Origin: Streptomyces sp. NBC_01216
Lineage (GTDB): Bacteria; Actinomycetota; Actinomycetes; Streptomycetales; Streptomycetaceae
Direction of reading: 5' to 3'
Length of the DNA: 64,000 nt
NCBI RefSeq assembly: GCF_035994945.1
Contig: NZ_CP108677.1
Location: forward strand, 806,001 to 870,000
Positions 36,262 to 44,929 of the stretch are shown here, piece after piece. Each line of letters starts with the position of its first letter. Within the stretch, counting starts at the first letter, position 1. A model generated the notes under the pieces. That model did no database searches. It saw only the letters and a list, made by a program, of their open reading frames with translations, and was not told where the DNA came from. The position numbers and the translations under genes are program-made.

Positions 36262-36831
36262 TCAGAGCAGTCCGTCCTCACGGCGGTGGATCTGCTCCAC
36301 CAGCTCCGCGGCCAGCGTCTTGATCGTCTCGAGACCGGCCCGGCCCCACGGCCGGACGTCCGTGTCGACCACGCAGATCGTGCCGAGTGCCACGCCTGTG
36401 CGGTCGATCAGCGGCGCGCCCATGTAGGAGCGGATGCCGATCTCGTCGACGACCGGATTCCCCGCGAAACGCGGGTAGTCGCAGACGTCCTCCAGGACCA
36501 GGGCCTTGCGTCGCACCACCACGTGCGGGCAGTAGCCGTGGTCGCGTGCCATGAACCGGCCCACGTTGCCGCCGGCAGCCGCCGCACCCAGGTCACTGCC
36601 CGAGTGGGTACCGGCCGGGGTGTGCAGCCCTGCGAAGAACTGCTGGTGCTCGTCGATGAAGTTGACCATGGAATAGGGGGCGCCGGTCACGTCCGCGAGC
36701 CGGTGGGCGAAATCGTCGAATGCCTGCTCCGGCCGCTCCCCCAGACCCAGTTCGCGCAGCCGCTGCACACGGACGGGCGCCTCCCGGTCGACGGGGGTCA
36801 GCAGCAGATGACCGGTCGGGTCGTAGGTCAT
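36262..36831 (-). CDS. GAF domain protein, last gene of the conservon operon
   Basis: This 189-residue cytosolic sensor-type protein consists mainly of one GAF domain: FDDFAHRLADVTGAPYSMVN, FIDEHQQFFAGLH, CPHVVVRRKALVLEDVCDYP, IRSYMGAPLIDRTGVALGTI, CVVDTDVRPWG. The ATG at 36831 overlaps the stop of the upstream cvnD gene (ATGA), implying coupled translation. GAF domains bind small ligands or redox groups; which one cannot be told. Its presence after cvnD suggests an input or partner role for the conservon G-protein-like system. Confidence 0.85.
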   Translation of the reverse strand: MTYDPTGHLLLTPVDREAPVRVQRLRELGLGERPEQAFDDFAHRLADVTGAPYSMVNFIDEHQQFFAGLHTPAGTHSGSDLGAAAAGGNVGRFMARDHGYCPHVVVRRKALVLEDVCDYPRFAGNPVVDEIGIRSYMGAPLIDRTGVALGTICVVDTDVRPWGRAGLETIKTLAAELVEQIHRREDGLL

Positions 36832-37451
36832 GTCGTGGCTCCGTAGCTCGGCACGGTGGCCGGGGTGGTGGTGAGCAGATGCTGGACGAGGGTGAGGAGG
36901 GTACGGATGCCGGCGCTGGATATCCGGGCGTCGCACAGGACGACCGGCACCTCGGGTCTCAGGTCGAGCGCGGACCGGACCTCGTCCGGCTCGTATCGGT
37001 ACGCGCCGTCGAACTCGTTGACCGCCACGACGAACCCGATGCCCCGCCGCTCGAAGAAGTCGACCGCCGAGAAGCAGTCCTCCAGGCGGCGGGTGTCGGC
37101 CAGGACGACCGCCCCGAGGGCACCCTCGGAGAGTTCGTCCCACATGAACCAGAAGCGTTCCTGCCCAGGAGTACCGAACAGGTAGAGCACGTTCCGGTCG
37201 TCGAGGGTGATGCGCCCGAAGTCCATCGCGACGGTGGTCGTGGTCTTGCCCTCCACGCCTACCAGGCTGTCGGTGGCCGCGCTGACCTGGGTCAGCAGCT
37301 CTTCGGTACTCAGCGGTTCGATCTCGCTGACCGCGCCCACGAAGGTCGTCTTGCCCACGCCGAAGCCGCCCGCCACCAGGATCTTCAGTGCGGTGGGGAA
37401 GGGGTCGGCCGCGAGACCGTCGTGGCGCTCAGAGCCGTTGTCGTAGGCCAT
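36828..37451 (-). CDS. cvnD: Conservon protein CvnD, small GTP/ATP-binding protein
   Basis: This P-loop protein of 207 residues shows KILVAGGFGVGKTTFVGAVS (Walker A) early in the chain, DFGRITLDDRNVLYLFGTPG (a switch II-like DxxG counterpart) and VVAVNEFDGA (NxxD-like specificity loop). It is the G-protein-like component of Streptomyces conservons, four-gene membrane-associated signalling units. It overlaps cvnC upstream (by 23 nt) and the GAF gene downstream (by 4 nt), so all are probably made together. Confidence 0.92.
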   Translation of the reverse strand: MAYDNGSERHDGLAADPFPTALKILVAGGFGVGKTTFVGAVSEIEPLSTEELLTQVSAATDSLVGVEGKTTTTVAMDFGRITLDDRNVLYLFGTPGQERFWFMWDELSEGALGAVVLADTRRLEDCFSAVDFFERRGIGFVVAVNEFDGAYRYEPDEVRSALDLRPEVPVVLCDARISSAGIRTLLTLVQHLLTTTPATVPSYGATT

Positions 37452-37803
37452 CGAGCACTGCCTCCAGCAGGGAACGGTCGGTTGGGTTGGTGTGGAAGCG
37501 GGGCGCCCGGGCGGTGAGCGCCCCGCAGTCCACGAGGTCGGAGAGGAGGACCTTGGTGACGACGGCCGGGAGCCGTAAGTGCGCCGCGATCTCCGCCACC
37601 GAGGTGGGCCCGTCGCACAGCCCGAGAGCGAGACTGTGCTCGGGGCCCATGTGGCCCTGCGGAGAGGAACCCGTGGCCATCACCATCGACAGGAGGTCCA
37701 GCGCGGTGGTGGGTTTGGTCCGGCCACCGCTCACGGTGTAGGGACGGATAAGCCGCCCCGCCGCGTCGTCGAGCCAGGGCCCCTCCTGGGACGTCACGCT
37801 CAC
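37429..37803 (-). CDS. cvnC: Conservon protein CvnC, DUF742
   Basis: This 124-residue DUF742 protein starts at GTG 37803, overlapping the cvnB stop (GTGA). It contains RLIRPYTVSGGRTKPTTALD, HSLALGLCDGPTSVAEIAAH and LPAVVTKVLLSDLVDCGALT, a winged-helix-like fold, and FHTNPTDRSLLEAVLDGL at the end. It is thought to work with CvnB and CvnD in the conservon complex. Its biochemical role is not established. Confidence 0.92.
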   Translation of the reverse strand: MSVTSQEGPWLDDAAGRLIRPYTVSGGRTKPTTALDLLSMVMATGSSPQGHMGPEHSLALGLCDGPTSVAEIAAHLRLPAVVTKVLLSDLVDCGALTARAPRFHTNPTDRSLLEAVLDGLRQRL

Positions 37804-38234
37804 CGCCCCGTGCTGCCCGCCGCGCCGGCGGCCTGTCTGGCCGGTGTCGCCAGGTACGGCCGGACGCTCTTGACGAGCATGGCCATCTCGTAGCCGAGGA
37901 CGGCGGCGTCCGCCTCACGCCCGGCGAGCACGGCCAGGCAGGTGCCCGAGCCGGCGGTCGAGACGAAGAGCAGGGTGGAGTCGAGTTCGACGACCACCTG
38001 CCGGACCTCGCCGCCGTCGCCGAACCGCGCGCCGGCGCTGCGTCCGAGCGAGTACAGCCCGGAGGCGAGCGCCGCCATGTGGTCGGCTGCGTCGGTGTCG
38101 AGGCCGTGGACCGATTTGACCAGGCCGTCGGAGGAGAGCAGAACCGCGTTGCGGGTGTAGGGGACCCGCTGGACCAAGCCGGTCAGCAGCCAGTCGAGAT
38201 CCGAGGAATGGCCGGTCGGCGCATTGCTCGCCAT
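37800..38234 (-). CDS. cvnB: Conservon protein CvnB, roadblock/LC7 domain
   Basis: This 144-residue roadblock/LC7 protein, of the MglB-like fold, regulates small G-proteins. Visible features are DLDWLLTGLVQRVPYTRNAV, LLSSDGLVKSVHGLDTDAAD, HMAALASGLYSLGRSAGARF and VVVELDSTLLFVSTAGSGTC. The ATG at 38234 is preferred: AAGGAG lies 10 nt upstream, inside the end of cvnA. The upstream open frame overlaps cvnA without homology. It probably acts on CvnD. Confidence 0.92.
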   Translation of the reverse strand: MASNAPTGHSSDLDWLLTGLVQRVPYTRNAVLLSSDGLVKSVHGLDTDAADHMAALASGLYSLGRSAGARFGDGGEVRQVVVELDSTLLFVSTAGSGTCLAVLAGREADAAVLGYEMAMLVKSVRPYLATPARQAAGAAGSTGR

Positions 38235-38241
38235 GGTGCAT

Positions 38242-40128
38242 CTACTCCTTGTGCGCGTCGCCGGGACGCTGGGATTCATGGGCCGCGGACTGGGATTCCG
38301 CCAGTCCGATGCCTCGCTGGAAGGCGGCCATCAGGCCGGGGTCGTGCAGGGTGTGTTCCTCGGGTGCGCGGGCCGGGGGCTCGTCACGTAGCTGCGGGAC
38401 GAGGTGCTCCTGGGCGCGCCGCTTCGGGAGCAGGGGGCGGCCCGGTGCCTGACGGCGGGGGGCCGGGGGCGCCGCCTGGGTCTTCGGGGACCCGGGTCCG
38501 GCACCGCTACGGACGTGTGCGGTGTGCTCGCCCCGTACGGGGAGGGGGCCGGCGTCGTACGTGGGGGGCCGGGTCCCGGGGTTGTCGTTCGCCGGCCTCG
38601 GCTGGAATCCGGGGGGCGAGGTGGTGTAGGTCTGCGGCACGTGGGCGGCGGGCCGCTCCGGTGCCGGAGTGCGCGGTGCGCCGTCCCCGTACGGGGACGG
38701 CGCGGCCGGGGGCGCCGCGTTCGGTGTGTGCCGGGGCGACGGTACGGCCTCGGGTGCGGGCCGCGCGGGCGGCACGGCGGGGACGGCCGCTTCGGCGGCG
38801 ACCGGGGGAACCTGCGCCTGCGACTGGGCCTGGGCCTGGGCCGCGGCACCGGTCTGGGGTTCGCTCTGGGGGAGCCGGTCCGGCTCGGAGCCGAGCAGCC
38901 CCTGCGGCAGGACGAGGACGGCCTGGACGCCGCCGTAGATGTTCGACTGGAGCCGGACGGCGATGCCGTGGCGCCGCGCGAGGGCGGAGACCACGAAGAG
39001 GCCGATGCGGCCGTCCTGGAGCAGGTGGGCCACGTTGACCTGGTCGGGGTCGGCGAGCAGCGCGTTCATCTTGTTCTGCTCGGTGACCGGCATGCCCAGG
39101 CCGCGGTCCTCGACCTCGATGGCGAGCCCGGCGGTGACGTACTGGGCCCGCATCAGCACGGTGGTGTGCGGGGCGGAGAACAGTGTGGCGTTCTCGACCA
39201 GTTCGGCGAGCAGGTGGATGACGTCGGCGACGGCGTGGCCGCGGAGCGTGCCGTCGATCGGTGGCACCAGCTTGACGCGCGGGTACTGCTCGACCTCGGC
39301 GATCGAGGAGCGCAGCACCTCCGTCATGGTGACCGGATTCGACCACTGACGCCGGGAGATGGCGCCGCCGAGCACGGCGAGGTTCTCGGCGTGCCGGCGG
39401 ATGCGGGTCGCGAGGTGGTCGACGTGGAAGAGGCCCTTGAGGAGTTCGGGGTCCTCGACCTCGTTCTCCAGCTCGTCCAGGAGCTGGATCTCGCGGTGAA
39501 CAAGGGACTGGAGGCGCCGGGCGAGGTTGACGAAGACCTCGACCTTCTGTTCGTTGCCGACGCTGCTGGACAGGCGGGACGCCTGCACCACGGCGGCGAC
39601 GGCGGCCTCGTGGGACCGGCCGAGCTCCTGTGCGAGTAGGTCGAACTCATCACCGGAGGCGGCACCGGACGGCGGGGCCGGGCGGGCCGGCGGGCCCTCC
39701 CCGCGGCGCAGTTGCTCGACGACCGCGCGCAGTTCGCTCTGCCCTCGGGCGCTGGAGCGGCGCAGGGCGTTGCAGCGGTCCAGTACGGACTTGGCGGCCC
39801 GGTCGGCGCCGAGCGCCGCCGCGGTCACGGAGGCGACCGTGAGGGCCGCGGCTCCCGTCAGCGCGGCCCAGAGGCCGGGCGACGGACTCGCTCCGGTGGA
39901 GCGGAGGGTGAAGAGGACCGCGGCCGCTCCGCCGAGTGCGACGGCGACGGCGGGAAGGACCGAGGTGCGCAGGAGTTGGGGGCGGATACGGGCTTCCGCG
40001 GGATGGGGGGCGGAACGCTGTGCGGGGTCGGGAGCCCCCGCACCGGGAGCGGGACGGGCGCCCGACCGGCCGTGGCGCCCGCCCTCGCGGCGGTCGGACC
40101 GCGTGGCAGGTGCGCGAAGTTGAGACAT
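38242..40128 (-). CDS. cvnA: Conservon protein CvnA, sensor histidine kinase-like
   Basis: This 628-residue membrane protein has two hydrophobic segments near residues 55-110 (LLRTSVLPAVAVALGGAAAV, LWAALTGAAALTVASVTAAA). A long helical region with ARRLQSLVHREIQLLDELEN follows. The HATPase domain has VIHLLAELVENATLFSAPHT (N box), VEDRGLGMPVTEQNKMN (G1) and DGRIGLFVVSALARRHGIAV (G2). The last 200 residues are a proline/alanine-rich tail of low complexity. It heads the conservon operon. It resembles nitrate-sensor-type kinases but lacks a clear ligand domain; the long tail is probably a docking or linker region. Confidence 0.92.
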   Translation of the reverse strand: MSQLRAPATRSDRREGGRHGRSGARPAPGAGAPDPAQRSAPHPAEARIRPQLLRTSVLPAVAVALGGAAAVLFTLRSTGASPSPGLWAALTGAAALTVASVTAAALGADRAAKSVLDRCNALRRSSARGQSELRAVVEQLRRGEGPPARPAPPSGAASGDEFDLLAQELGRSHEAAVAAVVQASRLSSSVGNEQKVEVFVNLARRLQSLVHREIQLLDELENEVEDPELLKGLFHVDHLATRIRRHAENLAVLGGAISRRQWSNPVTMTEVLRSSIAEVEQYPRVKLVPPIDGTLRGHAVADVIHLLAELVENATLFSAPHTTVLMRAQYVTAGLAIEVEDRGLGMPVTEQNKMNALLADPDQVNVAHLLQDGRIGLFVVSALARRHGIAVRLQSNIYGGVQAVLVLPQGLLGSEPDRLPQSEPQTGAAAQAQAQSQAQVPPVAAEAAVPAVPPARPAPEAVPSPRHTPNAAPPAAPSPYGDGAPRTPAPERPAAHVPQTYTTSPPGFQPRPANDNPGTRPPTYDAGPLPVRGEHTAHVRSGAGPGSPKTQAAPPAPRRQAPGRPLLPKRRAQEHLVPQLRDEPPARAPEEHTLHDPGLMAAFQRGIGLAESQSAAHESQRPGDAHKE

Positions 40129-40765
40129 GAGTGTCCTTGGTACGTGCCCGGGTATCGGCGTAACTACGGGGGGACGACGGGGGGCGTACTGACATGGGTG
40201 CGATGAGCCTACCGATGATCACCAAGTACCCACTGTAGTCGTCAACCGTTCGGGTGGGGTGCGCAGTTGGCAAACTTACCCGTAGAACGCCCCGCTCTGG
40301 TATCGGCCTTCGCGTGACAGGCCGAGAACATTCGGCCGGTTCTCGACGCAACGGCGAGGGGATCGCTGAGCGGAGGAGCGGCCAGGCGCCCGCACACCCG
40401 CGCGCGTCACGGAATCACGCCGTGACCGGAATCGACCCACACCCTTCCGCGTCGCGGCCCACAGCCGTCCGGAACCGGCGACGCCTCCGCCACGCTCCCC
40501 TCCCTCCTCTTCCTTCGGAGTGCGGCCGTCCGCACCGCCCCGCGCCCGCCGTGCGACGGTTCGCATCGTCACCCTTGCGAAGGGGCCGTGACCGTCCGTA
40601 ACGGTTCGGACCCTCACGACCCAGTGCGTGGCACGTCGTCCCGTTTCGCCCCGGCGCGGGCGCCGGGCGGCCGGGGCGACACCGGGCCCGGCTTGACTGT
40701 CCGACGCCGTGGCCGGTAATGACATGCAAGCACCCACGCACGGTGCGGAACGGGGATGCACTTCC
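40129..40765. other. Divergent promoter region, cvn operon and kinase gene
   Basis: These 637 nt lie between oppositely directed genes and should contain both promoters. The sequence next to cvnA (about 40,180-40,290) is less GC-rich. No gene or clear operator is seen. Confidence 0.5.
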
Positions 40766-43090
40766 ATGAAGCCACTGATACCGGGCGATCCCGCCTCGGT
40801 CGGCGACGGCCGCTACCACCTGACCCACCGACTGGGCCAGGGCGGCATGGGTGTGGTCTACCTGGGCCGCTCCCCCTCCGGCCGCGCCGTAGCGGTGAAG
40901 GTCGTACGACCCGAGCTGAGCACCGAACCCGGATTCCGGCGCCGGTTCGCCGACGAGGTGGCGGCGGCGCGCCGGGTGAGCGGCTTCCACACCGCACCGG
41001 TCGTCGACGCCGACCCGGACGGGGACCCCGCCTGGCTGGTGACGGCGTTCGTACCCGGACCGACGCTGGCCGCCGTCCTGGACCGGGTGGGAGCCCTGCC
41101 GGCCGACACGCTCACGGTGCTGGCCGCCGGGCTCGCGGAGGCCCTGGAGTCGATCCACCGGGCGGGGGTCGTCCACCGGGACCTCAAACCGGCGAACATC
41201 ATCGTCGCGGAGGACGGGCCGCGGGTGATCGACTTCGGCATCGCGCGGGCCCTGGACGGCACGGTGCTGACCCAGACCGGCTTCCAGGTGGGCACCCCCG
41301 GCTTCCTCGCTCCCGAGCAGCTGACGCGGGGCATCGTGACGCCCGCCGTGGACGTCTTCGCGCTGGGCGTGGTGCTCACCCAGGCGGCGGGCGGCTCGCC
41401 CTTCGGCGACGGTCCGTCGATGGCCCGCCACTACAAGATCGTGCACGAGGAGCCGGACCTGACCGCGGTGCCGGACGGGCTGCGGACGCTGGTCGCCGAG
41501 TGCCTGTCGAAGGACCCGGCGGGCCGCCCCTCACCCGGCGACTTCCTGCGTCGGCTGGCGGTCCGCCATCCGGAGGGGGACGACTGGCTGCCGGAGGCGG
41601 CGACGGTCCTGCTTCCCCGCGGCGTCCGGGACCGGTCGCCCACGGCGGGGACGGAACGGGCTCCGGCGTTCCGCACCGGGTCTCCGGCAGCGGAAGCGCC
41701 GCCTTCGGGGACACCTCACCCAAGGGACCCCGGACAGGACGGTGCCGGGCCGGCCGACGCGGCGACGCCGGACCCGCGCGGCACCGCGCCGTGGAACGCC
41801 GGCCCCCGGACGATCGACCCGCGGACGGTGGACCCGCGCGCCGCGGACCGGCCGAGCGGCCGGGACGCACGACCCCCGGCCGGGGCCACCACGCCCACCC
41901 CGGTTCCGCCCGCGACCGCCCCCGCCGGGGCGGCACCGCCCGTCCCTCCGGGCCCGGAGGGACGGCACGGCTCCCCGACGGTGACGGCGGCGCCCGACGG
42001 GCGGCCCGGCACGCAGGCGGACACCACGCCGCCGGGCGGGCGAGGAGCGGACTCCGCGGCGCCCGGCGCGGGGGGCGGACCGGGTGCGTTCGGCGGGCCG
42101 GGAACGGGCACGCCGCGGCGGACGCCCGCGCTGGTCGCCGCCGCCGTGGTGCTCTCGCTGTCGGCGGTCGGCCTGTCGCTGTGGCACCCCTGGTCGGGGA
42201 TCTCCACCGGCGACAGGAAGGGGGCCGACGGCCCGGTCACTCCGACGGCCACCGGTCCGGCTCCCTTCCCCACCGGCCCGGTACTGATCCGCGAGGACAC
42301 CGAGCCGGGCTGGCCGAAGAGCTGCCACGGGTCGATCGCGCGTCGCGACCCCGGCAACGCCACTCCCGTCCGGCTGATCACCGGGGATCCCTGCGTCATG
42401 CTTCCCCAGTGGTCGCCGGACCACCGCTCGTTCGCCTACACCCGGGTCGCCGAGGACGGCGCGTCGGTATGGCTGGCAGACGCCGACGGCTCGAACTCCC
42501 GGCGCCTCGCGTCCATCGCCGGGGGACGGGTGTCCTGGTCGCCCGACGGGACCCGGCTCGCCGTGCTCCGGACCGCGAAGGGCGTCCAGCAGCTGTTCGT
42601 GGTGGACATCGCCGACGGTGCGGCGCGGCAGCTCACCACGGGCACCGGCCGGGTCGAGGACCCCGCCTGGTCACCCGACGGCACCCGCATCGCCGTCTGC
42701 ATGCAGGCGGGCGACGCGGGCTGGCAGATCCACCTGGTGGACCCTGCCGCCCCGGGCTCCGCCCCCCGGCAGCTGACCCGGCTGCCGCACCCGGCCTTCG
42801 ACCCGGTGTGGTCGCCGGACGGCCGCACCTTCGCCTACACGGCGGGGAAGTACGGCGAGGGCACCCAGGGCGACATCCGGCTGATCGGTACCGACGGGAC
42901 CGGAGACCGGGCGCTGGTGGCGACCGGAGCGCACGAGATGGACCCCGCCTGGTCCCCGGACGGCAGCTGGCTGGCCTTCGTCCGCGGCCCGTACGAGCGG
43001 CCATGGGTGTGGGCCGTCCGCGCGGACGGCACCGGTGCGTACTCCCTCTCCCCCGCCTCCTCCTCGGAGGGCCACCCCGCCTGGCGCTGA
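40766..43090 (+). CDS. Membrane Ser/Thr protein kinase with C-terminal beta-propeller
   Basis: This protein of 774 residues starts at ATG 40766. The kinase domain (about residues 15-270) has LGQGGMGVVYLGRSPSGRAV, the VAVKVV lysine, VVHRDLKPANIIV, VIDFGIARAL and GTPGFLAPEQL, so it should be active. A Pro/Ala/Gly-rich linker leads to a single membrane helix (TPALVAAAVVLSLSAVGLSL). The outer part carries at least five WSPDG/WSPDH repeats, a TolB/WD40-like beta-propeller probably used for ligand sensing. This is the PknB-type plan with a propeller sensor. Two lipoprotein genes follow on the same strand, separated by a strong terminator. Confidence 0.93.
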   Translation: MKPLIPGDPASVGDGRYHLTHRLGQGGMGVVYLGRSPSGRAVAVKVVRPELSTEPGFRRRFADEVAAARRVSGFHTAPVVDADPDGDPAWLVTAFVPGPTLAAVLDRVGALPADTLTVLAAGLAEALESIHRAGVVHRDLKPANIIVAEDGPRVIDFGIARALDGTVLTQTGFQVGTPGFLAPEQLTRGIVTPAVDVFALGVVLTQAAGGSPFGDGPSMARHYKIVHEEPDLTAVPDGLRTLVAECLSKDPAGRPSPGDFLRRLAVRHPEGDDWLPEAATVLLPRGVRDRSPTAGTERAPAFRTGSPAAEAPPSGTPHPRDPGQDGAGPADAATPDPRGTAPWNAGPRTIDPRTVDPRAADRPSGRDARPPAGATTPTPVPPATAPAGAAPPVPPGPEGRHGSPTVTAAPDGRPGTQADTTPPGGRGADSAAPGAGGGPGAFGGPGTGTPRRTPALVAAAVVLSLSAVGLSLWHPWSGISTGDRKGADGPVTPTATGPAPFPTGPVLIREDTEPGWPKSCHGSIARRDPGNATPVRLITGDPCVMLPQWSPDHRSFAYTRVAEDGASVWLADADGSNSRRLASIAGGRVSWSPDGTRLAVLRTAKGVQQLFVVDIADGAARQLTTGTGRVEDPAWSPDGTRIAVCMQAGDAGWQIHLVDPAAPGSAPRQLTRLPHPAFDPVWSPDGRTFAYTAGKYGEGTQGDIRLIGTDGTGDRALVATGAHEMDPAWSPDGSWLAFVRGPYERPWVWAVRADGTGAYSLSPASSSEGHPAWR

Positions 43091-43098
43091 CGACCACC

Positions 43099-43150
43099 GG
43101 CCCTGCGGCTCTGTGCCGTCCCAGTCTGGACGGCACAGAGCCGCAGGGCC
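43099..43150 (+). terminator. Perfect 23-bp stem-loop terminator
   Basis: Positions 43099-43121 pair without mismatch with 43128-43150 around a 6-nt loop, starting 8 nt after the kinase stop codon. The stem is exceptionally long and GC-rich and probably isolates the kinase gene from the lipoprotein genes. Confidence 0.9.
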
Positions 43151-43410
43151 GCATCACCGCGGGCGGCGACGTTCCGGGCTTCGCGTCGCCGCGAGGCGCC
43201 GACGGCGCCCGCCACCCCGCCGGAGTGCCCGGAAGCGGCACCCGAAGACCCCCACCGGGCGGCGCTCCGGCGTGCCCCGGCCGGGCGACGGCACAGGTTG
43301 AGACGGCATTGAGACTTCCGGGGCACGAGGCCCGGATACCTTCGGACTTCCGTGCACGGAACACGCGGTGCGGCCCACCAGGTGACAGGACACAGGTGAC
43401 GGGGGAACGG

Positions 43411-44217
43411 ATGACAGGGGGAAGCAGCATGGGCGGACGACTCGGATCACGCCTGGCCGTACTCGCCGGGGCGGTCGCGGTCGTGGCCACCGGACTGACC
43501 GGCTGCGCGGAGGGCGGCTCCGGGAGCGCGCCGTCCGACGCGTCGGCGAGGCCGTCGGGTGGGGCGGTCTCCACCGCCCCCGGCGGGGACACGGAGACCG
43601 GCGCGGCGGGGACGGGCATGTCCGAGTCGTGCGCGAAGCGACTCGCCGAGCCGGGCGACCCCGTCCCGGGCGCGGTGTTCGCCGAGTGCCTGGTGAGCGC
43701 CACCGACCTGGCCGGGACCGCACGGATGACCACCACGTACCCGGACTCCTCCGCCGGCGGACCGGTGAGAATGCGCAAGCCCTTCGAGCTGTACCTGAAG
43801 CTGTCGGACGGGCGGGAACTCCTCATCCGGGAAGAGCGGGGCTGGCTGAAGGGGCCCGGCGGCTGGACCGAGGCCAAGTCGGGTGGCACCGCGCAGGAGA
43901 CGATGGCCGACGCCGTGGTCAGGTCCTACCTGGCGCTCACCGACCCGCGCGTGCGGAAGGAGTTCTTCGCCAGCTCCGACTGGCAGCCGGCGTCCTCCTC
44001 CGTGGAGACCGTGAACAGCCGCCGGACGATTCGCTACACCGGTCACCCGAAGCTCGGGGACGTCGCCTACGACGACTACCAGATCTGGGTCGACACGAGG
44101 TTCCTGCCGATGCGCACCGTGTCCACCGTGACCCTTCTGGGCCGTACGGAGACGGGACGCCAGGACTACACGAACTGGGGCAAGCCCATCCGGTTGCCGT
44201 CCGATCTGCCGCGCTGA
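43411..44217 (+). CDS. Lipoprotein (LppX/LprG-like)
   Basis: The product of 268 residues carries a lipoprotein signal (LAVLAGAVAVVATGLTGCAE) with lipobox LTGC. A Ser/Gly/Ala-rich linker leads to a beta-rich domain: TARMTTTYPDSSAGGPVRMR, ELYLKLSDGRELLIREERGW, TIRYTGHPKLGDVAYDDYQI, WVDTRFLPMRTVSTVTLLGR. This resembles actinobacterial LppX/LprAFG-type lipid-binding lipoproteins and is attached to the outer face of the membrane. ATG 43411 is used; ATG 43429 after AGGGGG is equally possible. The next lipoprotein gene starts 40 nt downstream, so they are probably co-transcribed. Confidence 0.82.
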   Translation: MTGGSSMGGRLGSRLAVLAGAVAVVATGLTGCAEGGSGSAPSDASARPSGGAVSTAPGGDTETGAAGTGMSESCAKRLAEPGDPVPGAVFAECLVSATDLAGTARMTTTYPDSSAGGPVRMRKPFELYLKLSDGRELLIREERGWLKGPGGWTEAKSGGTAQETMADAVVRSYLALTDPRVRKEFFASSDWQPASSSVETVNSRRTIRYTGHPKLGDVAYDDYQIWVDTRFLPMRTVSTVTLLGRTETGRQDYTNWGKPIRLPSDLPR

Positions 44218-44257
44218 CCCGACGCCGGAGCAGCACATCGCCCTTGGGGGAGCACCG

Positions 44258-44923
44258 TTGACCATCGAACGATTCACCCGGACCGCACGCACCGTCGCGG
44301 TCATCACCCTCCTGCTGCCGCTCGGGGCGGCCTGCGGCGGAGGAGACACGGCGGACCACGCGTCGGCCTCACCGACGTCCACGGCCGCGCGTTCCTCCGC
44401 CCTCTCGGAGGAGGACCCGGGAAGCCCGTCACCCGACGCGTCCGCGGGCACGTCCGCCTTCGACCCGGCGGCGGTGCCCCTCTCCGAGGCACCCCTGGGC
44501 GACTTCCCCTACCTCACGATCCCGGAGGGCTTCGAGAACCCGAACGCGCCGATCCCTGTCGTCCCGCACGGCCGTGTCCCGTTCTGGACGGGCGACCGTC
44601 TGGAGTGGGTCGAGGGCAGGGTCCACCAGTCGCCGGTCTACGCACGCAACGGCAGGGAGTTCTCCGGGCCCGAGCTGACGGCCGCGGTCGGCTCGGCGGT
44701 CACCGCGCTGGGTGGGGTCCGCGTCACCGACTCGCCGATGCCGGGCGAGATCAGGGACTCCATCCCCCGCGAGGTGCGCGTCGACTACGCCGAGGGCTTC
44801 GGGGACATGTACAACAACCCGGTCAGCACATACGTCATCCGTCGGGCCGACCGGCTGATCTGGATTCACCTCTGCGCCGACTCCGCGGGCGCGTCCTGGC
44901 TGATCGCCGAGTCGACGACCTGA
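44258..44923 (+). CDS. Lipoprotein of unknown function
   Basis: The TTG start at 44258 follows GGGGGAG. The 221-residue product has a signal sequence (RTVAVITLLLPLGAACGGGD) with a lipobox-like GAAC. A low-complexity Ser/Pro/Ala linker is followed by a domain with FPYLTIPEGFENPNAPIPVV, PFWTGDRLEWVEGRVHQSPV and IHLCADSAGASWLIAES. The PFWTGDRLEWVEGRV segment resembles the domain that precedes OmpA regions in some Gram-negative proteins, but no OmpA part is present. It probably works with the neighbouring lipoprotein and is possibly linked to the upstream membrane kinase. Confidence 0.75.
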   Translation: MTIERFTRTARTVAVITLLLPLGAACGGGDTADHASASPTSTAARSSALSEEDPGSPSPDASAGTSAFDPAAVPLSEAPLGDFPYLTIPEGFENPNAPIPVVPHGRVPFWTGDRLEWVEGRVHQSPVYARNGREFSGPELTAAVGSAVTALGGVRVTDSPMPGEIRDSIPREVRVDYAEGFGDMYNNPVSTYVIRRADRLIWIHLCADSAGASWLIAESTT

Positions 44924-44929
44924 CTCCCG

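Noticed and set aside
36828..37451. Stand-alone small GTPase outside a conservon
   Set aside because: The overlapping cvnA, cvnB and cvnC genes and their order clearly make it CvnD.
40756..43410. Open frame extending upstream from the first lipoprotein gene
   Set aside because: It overlaps the kinase gene in another frame and the strong terminator. The signal peptide starts only after 43411.
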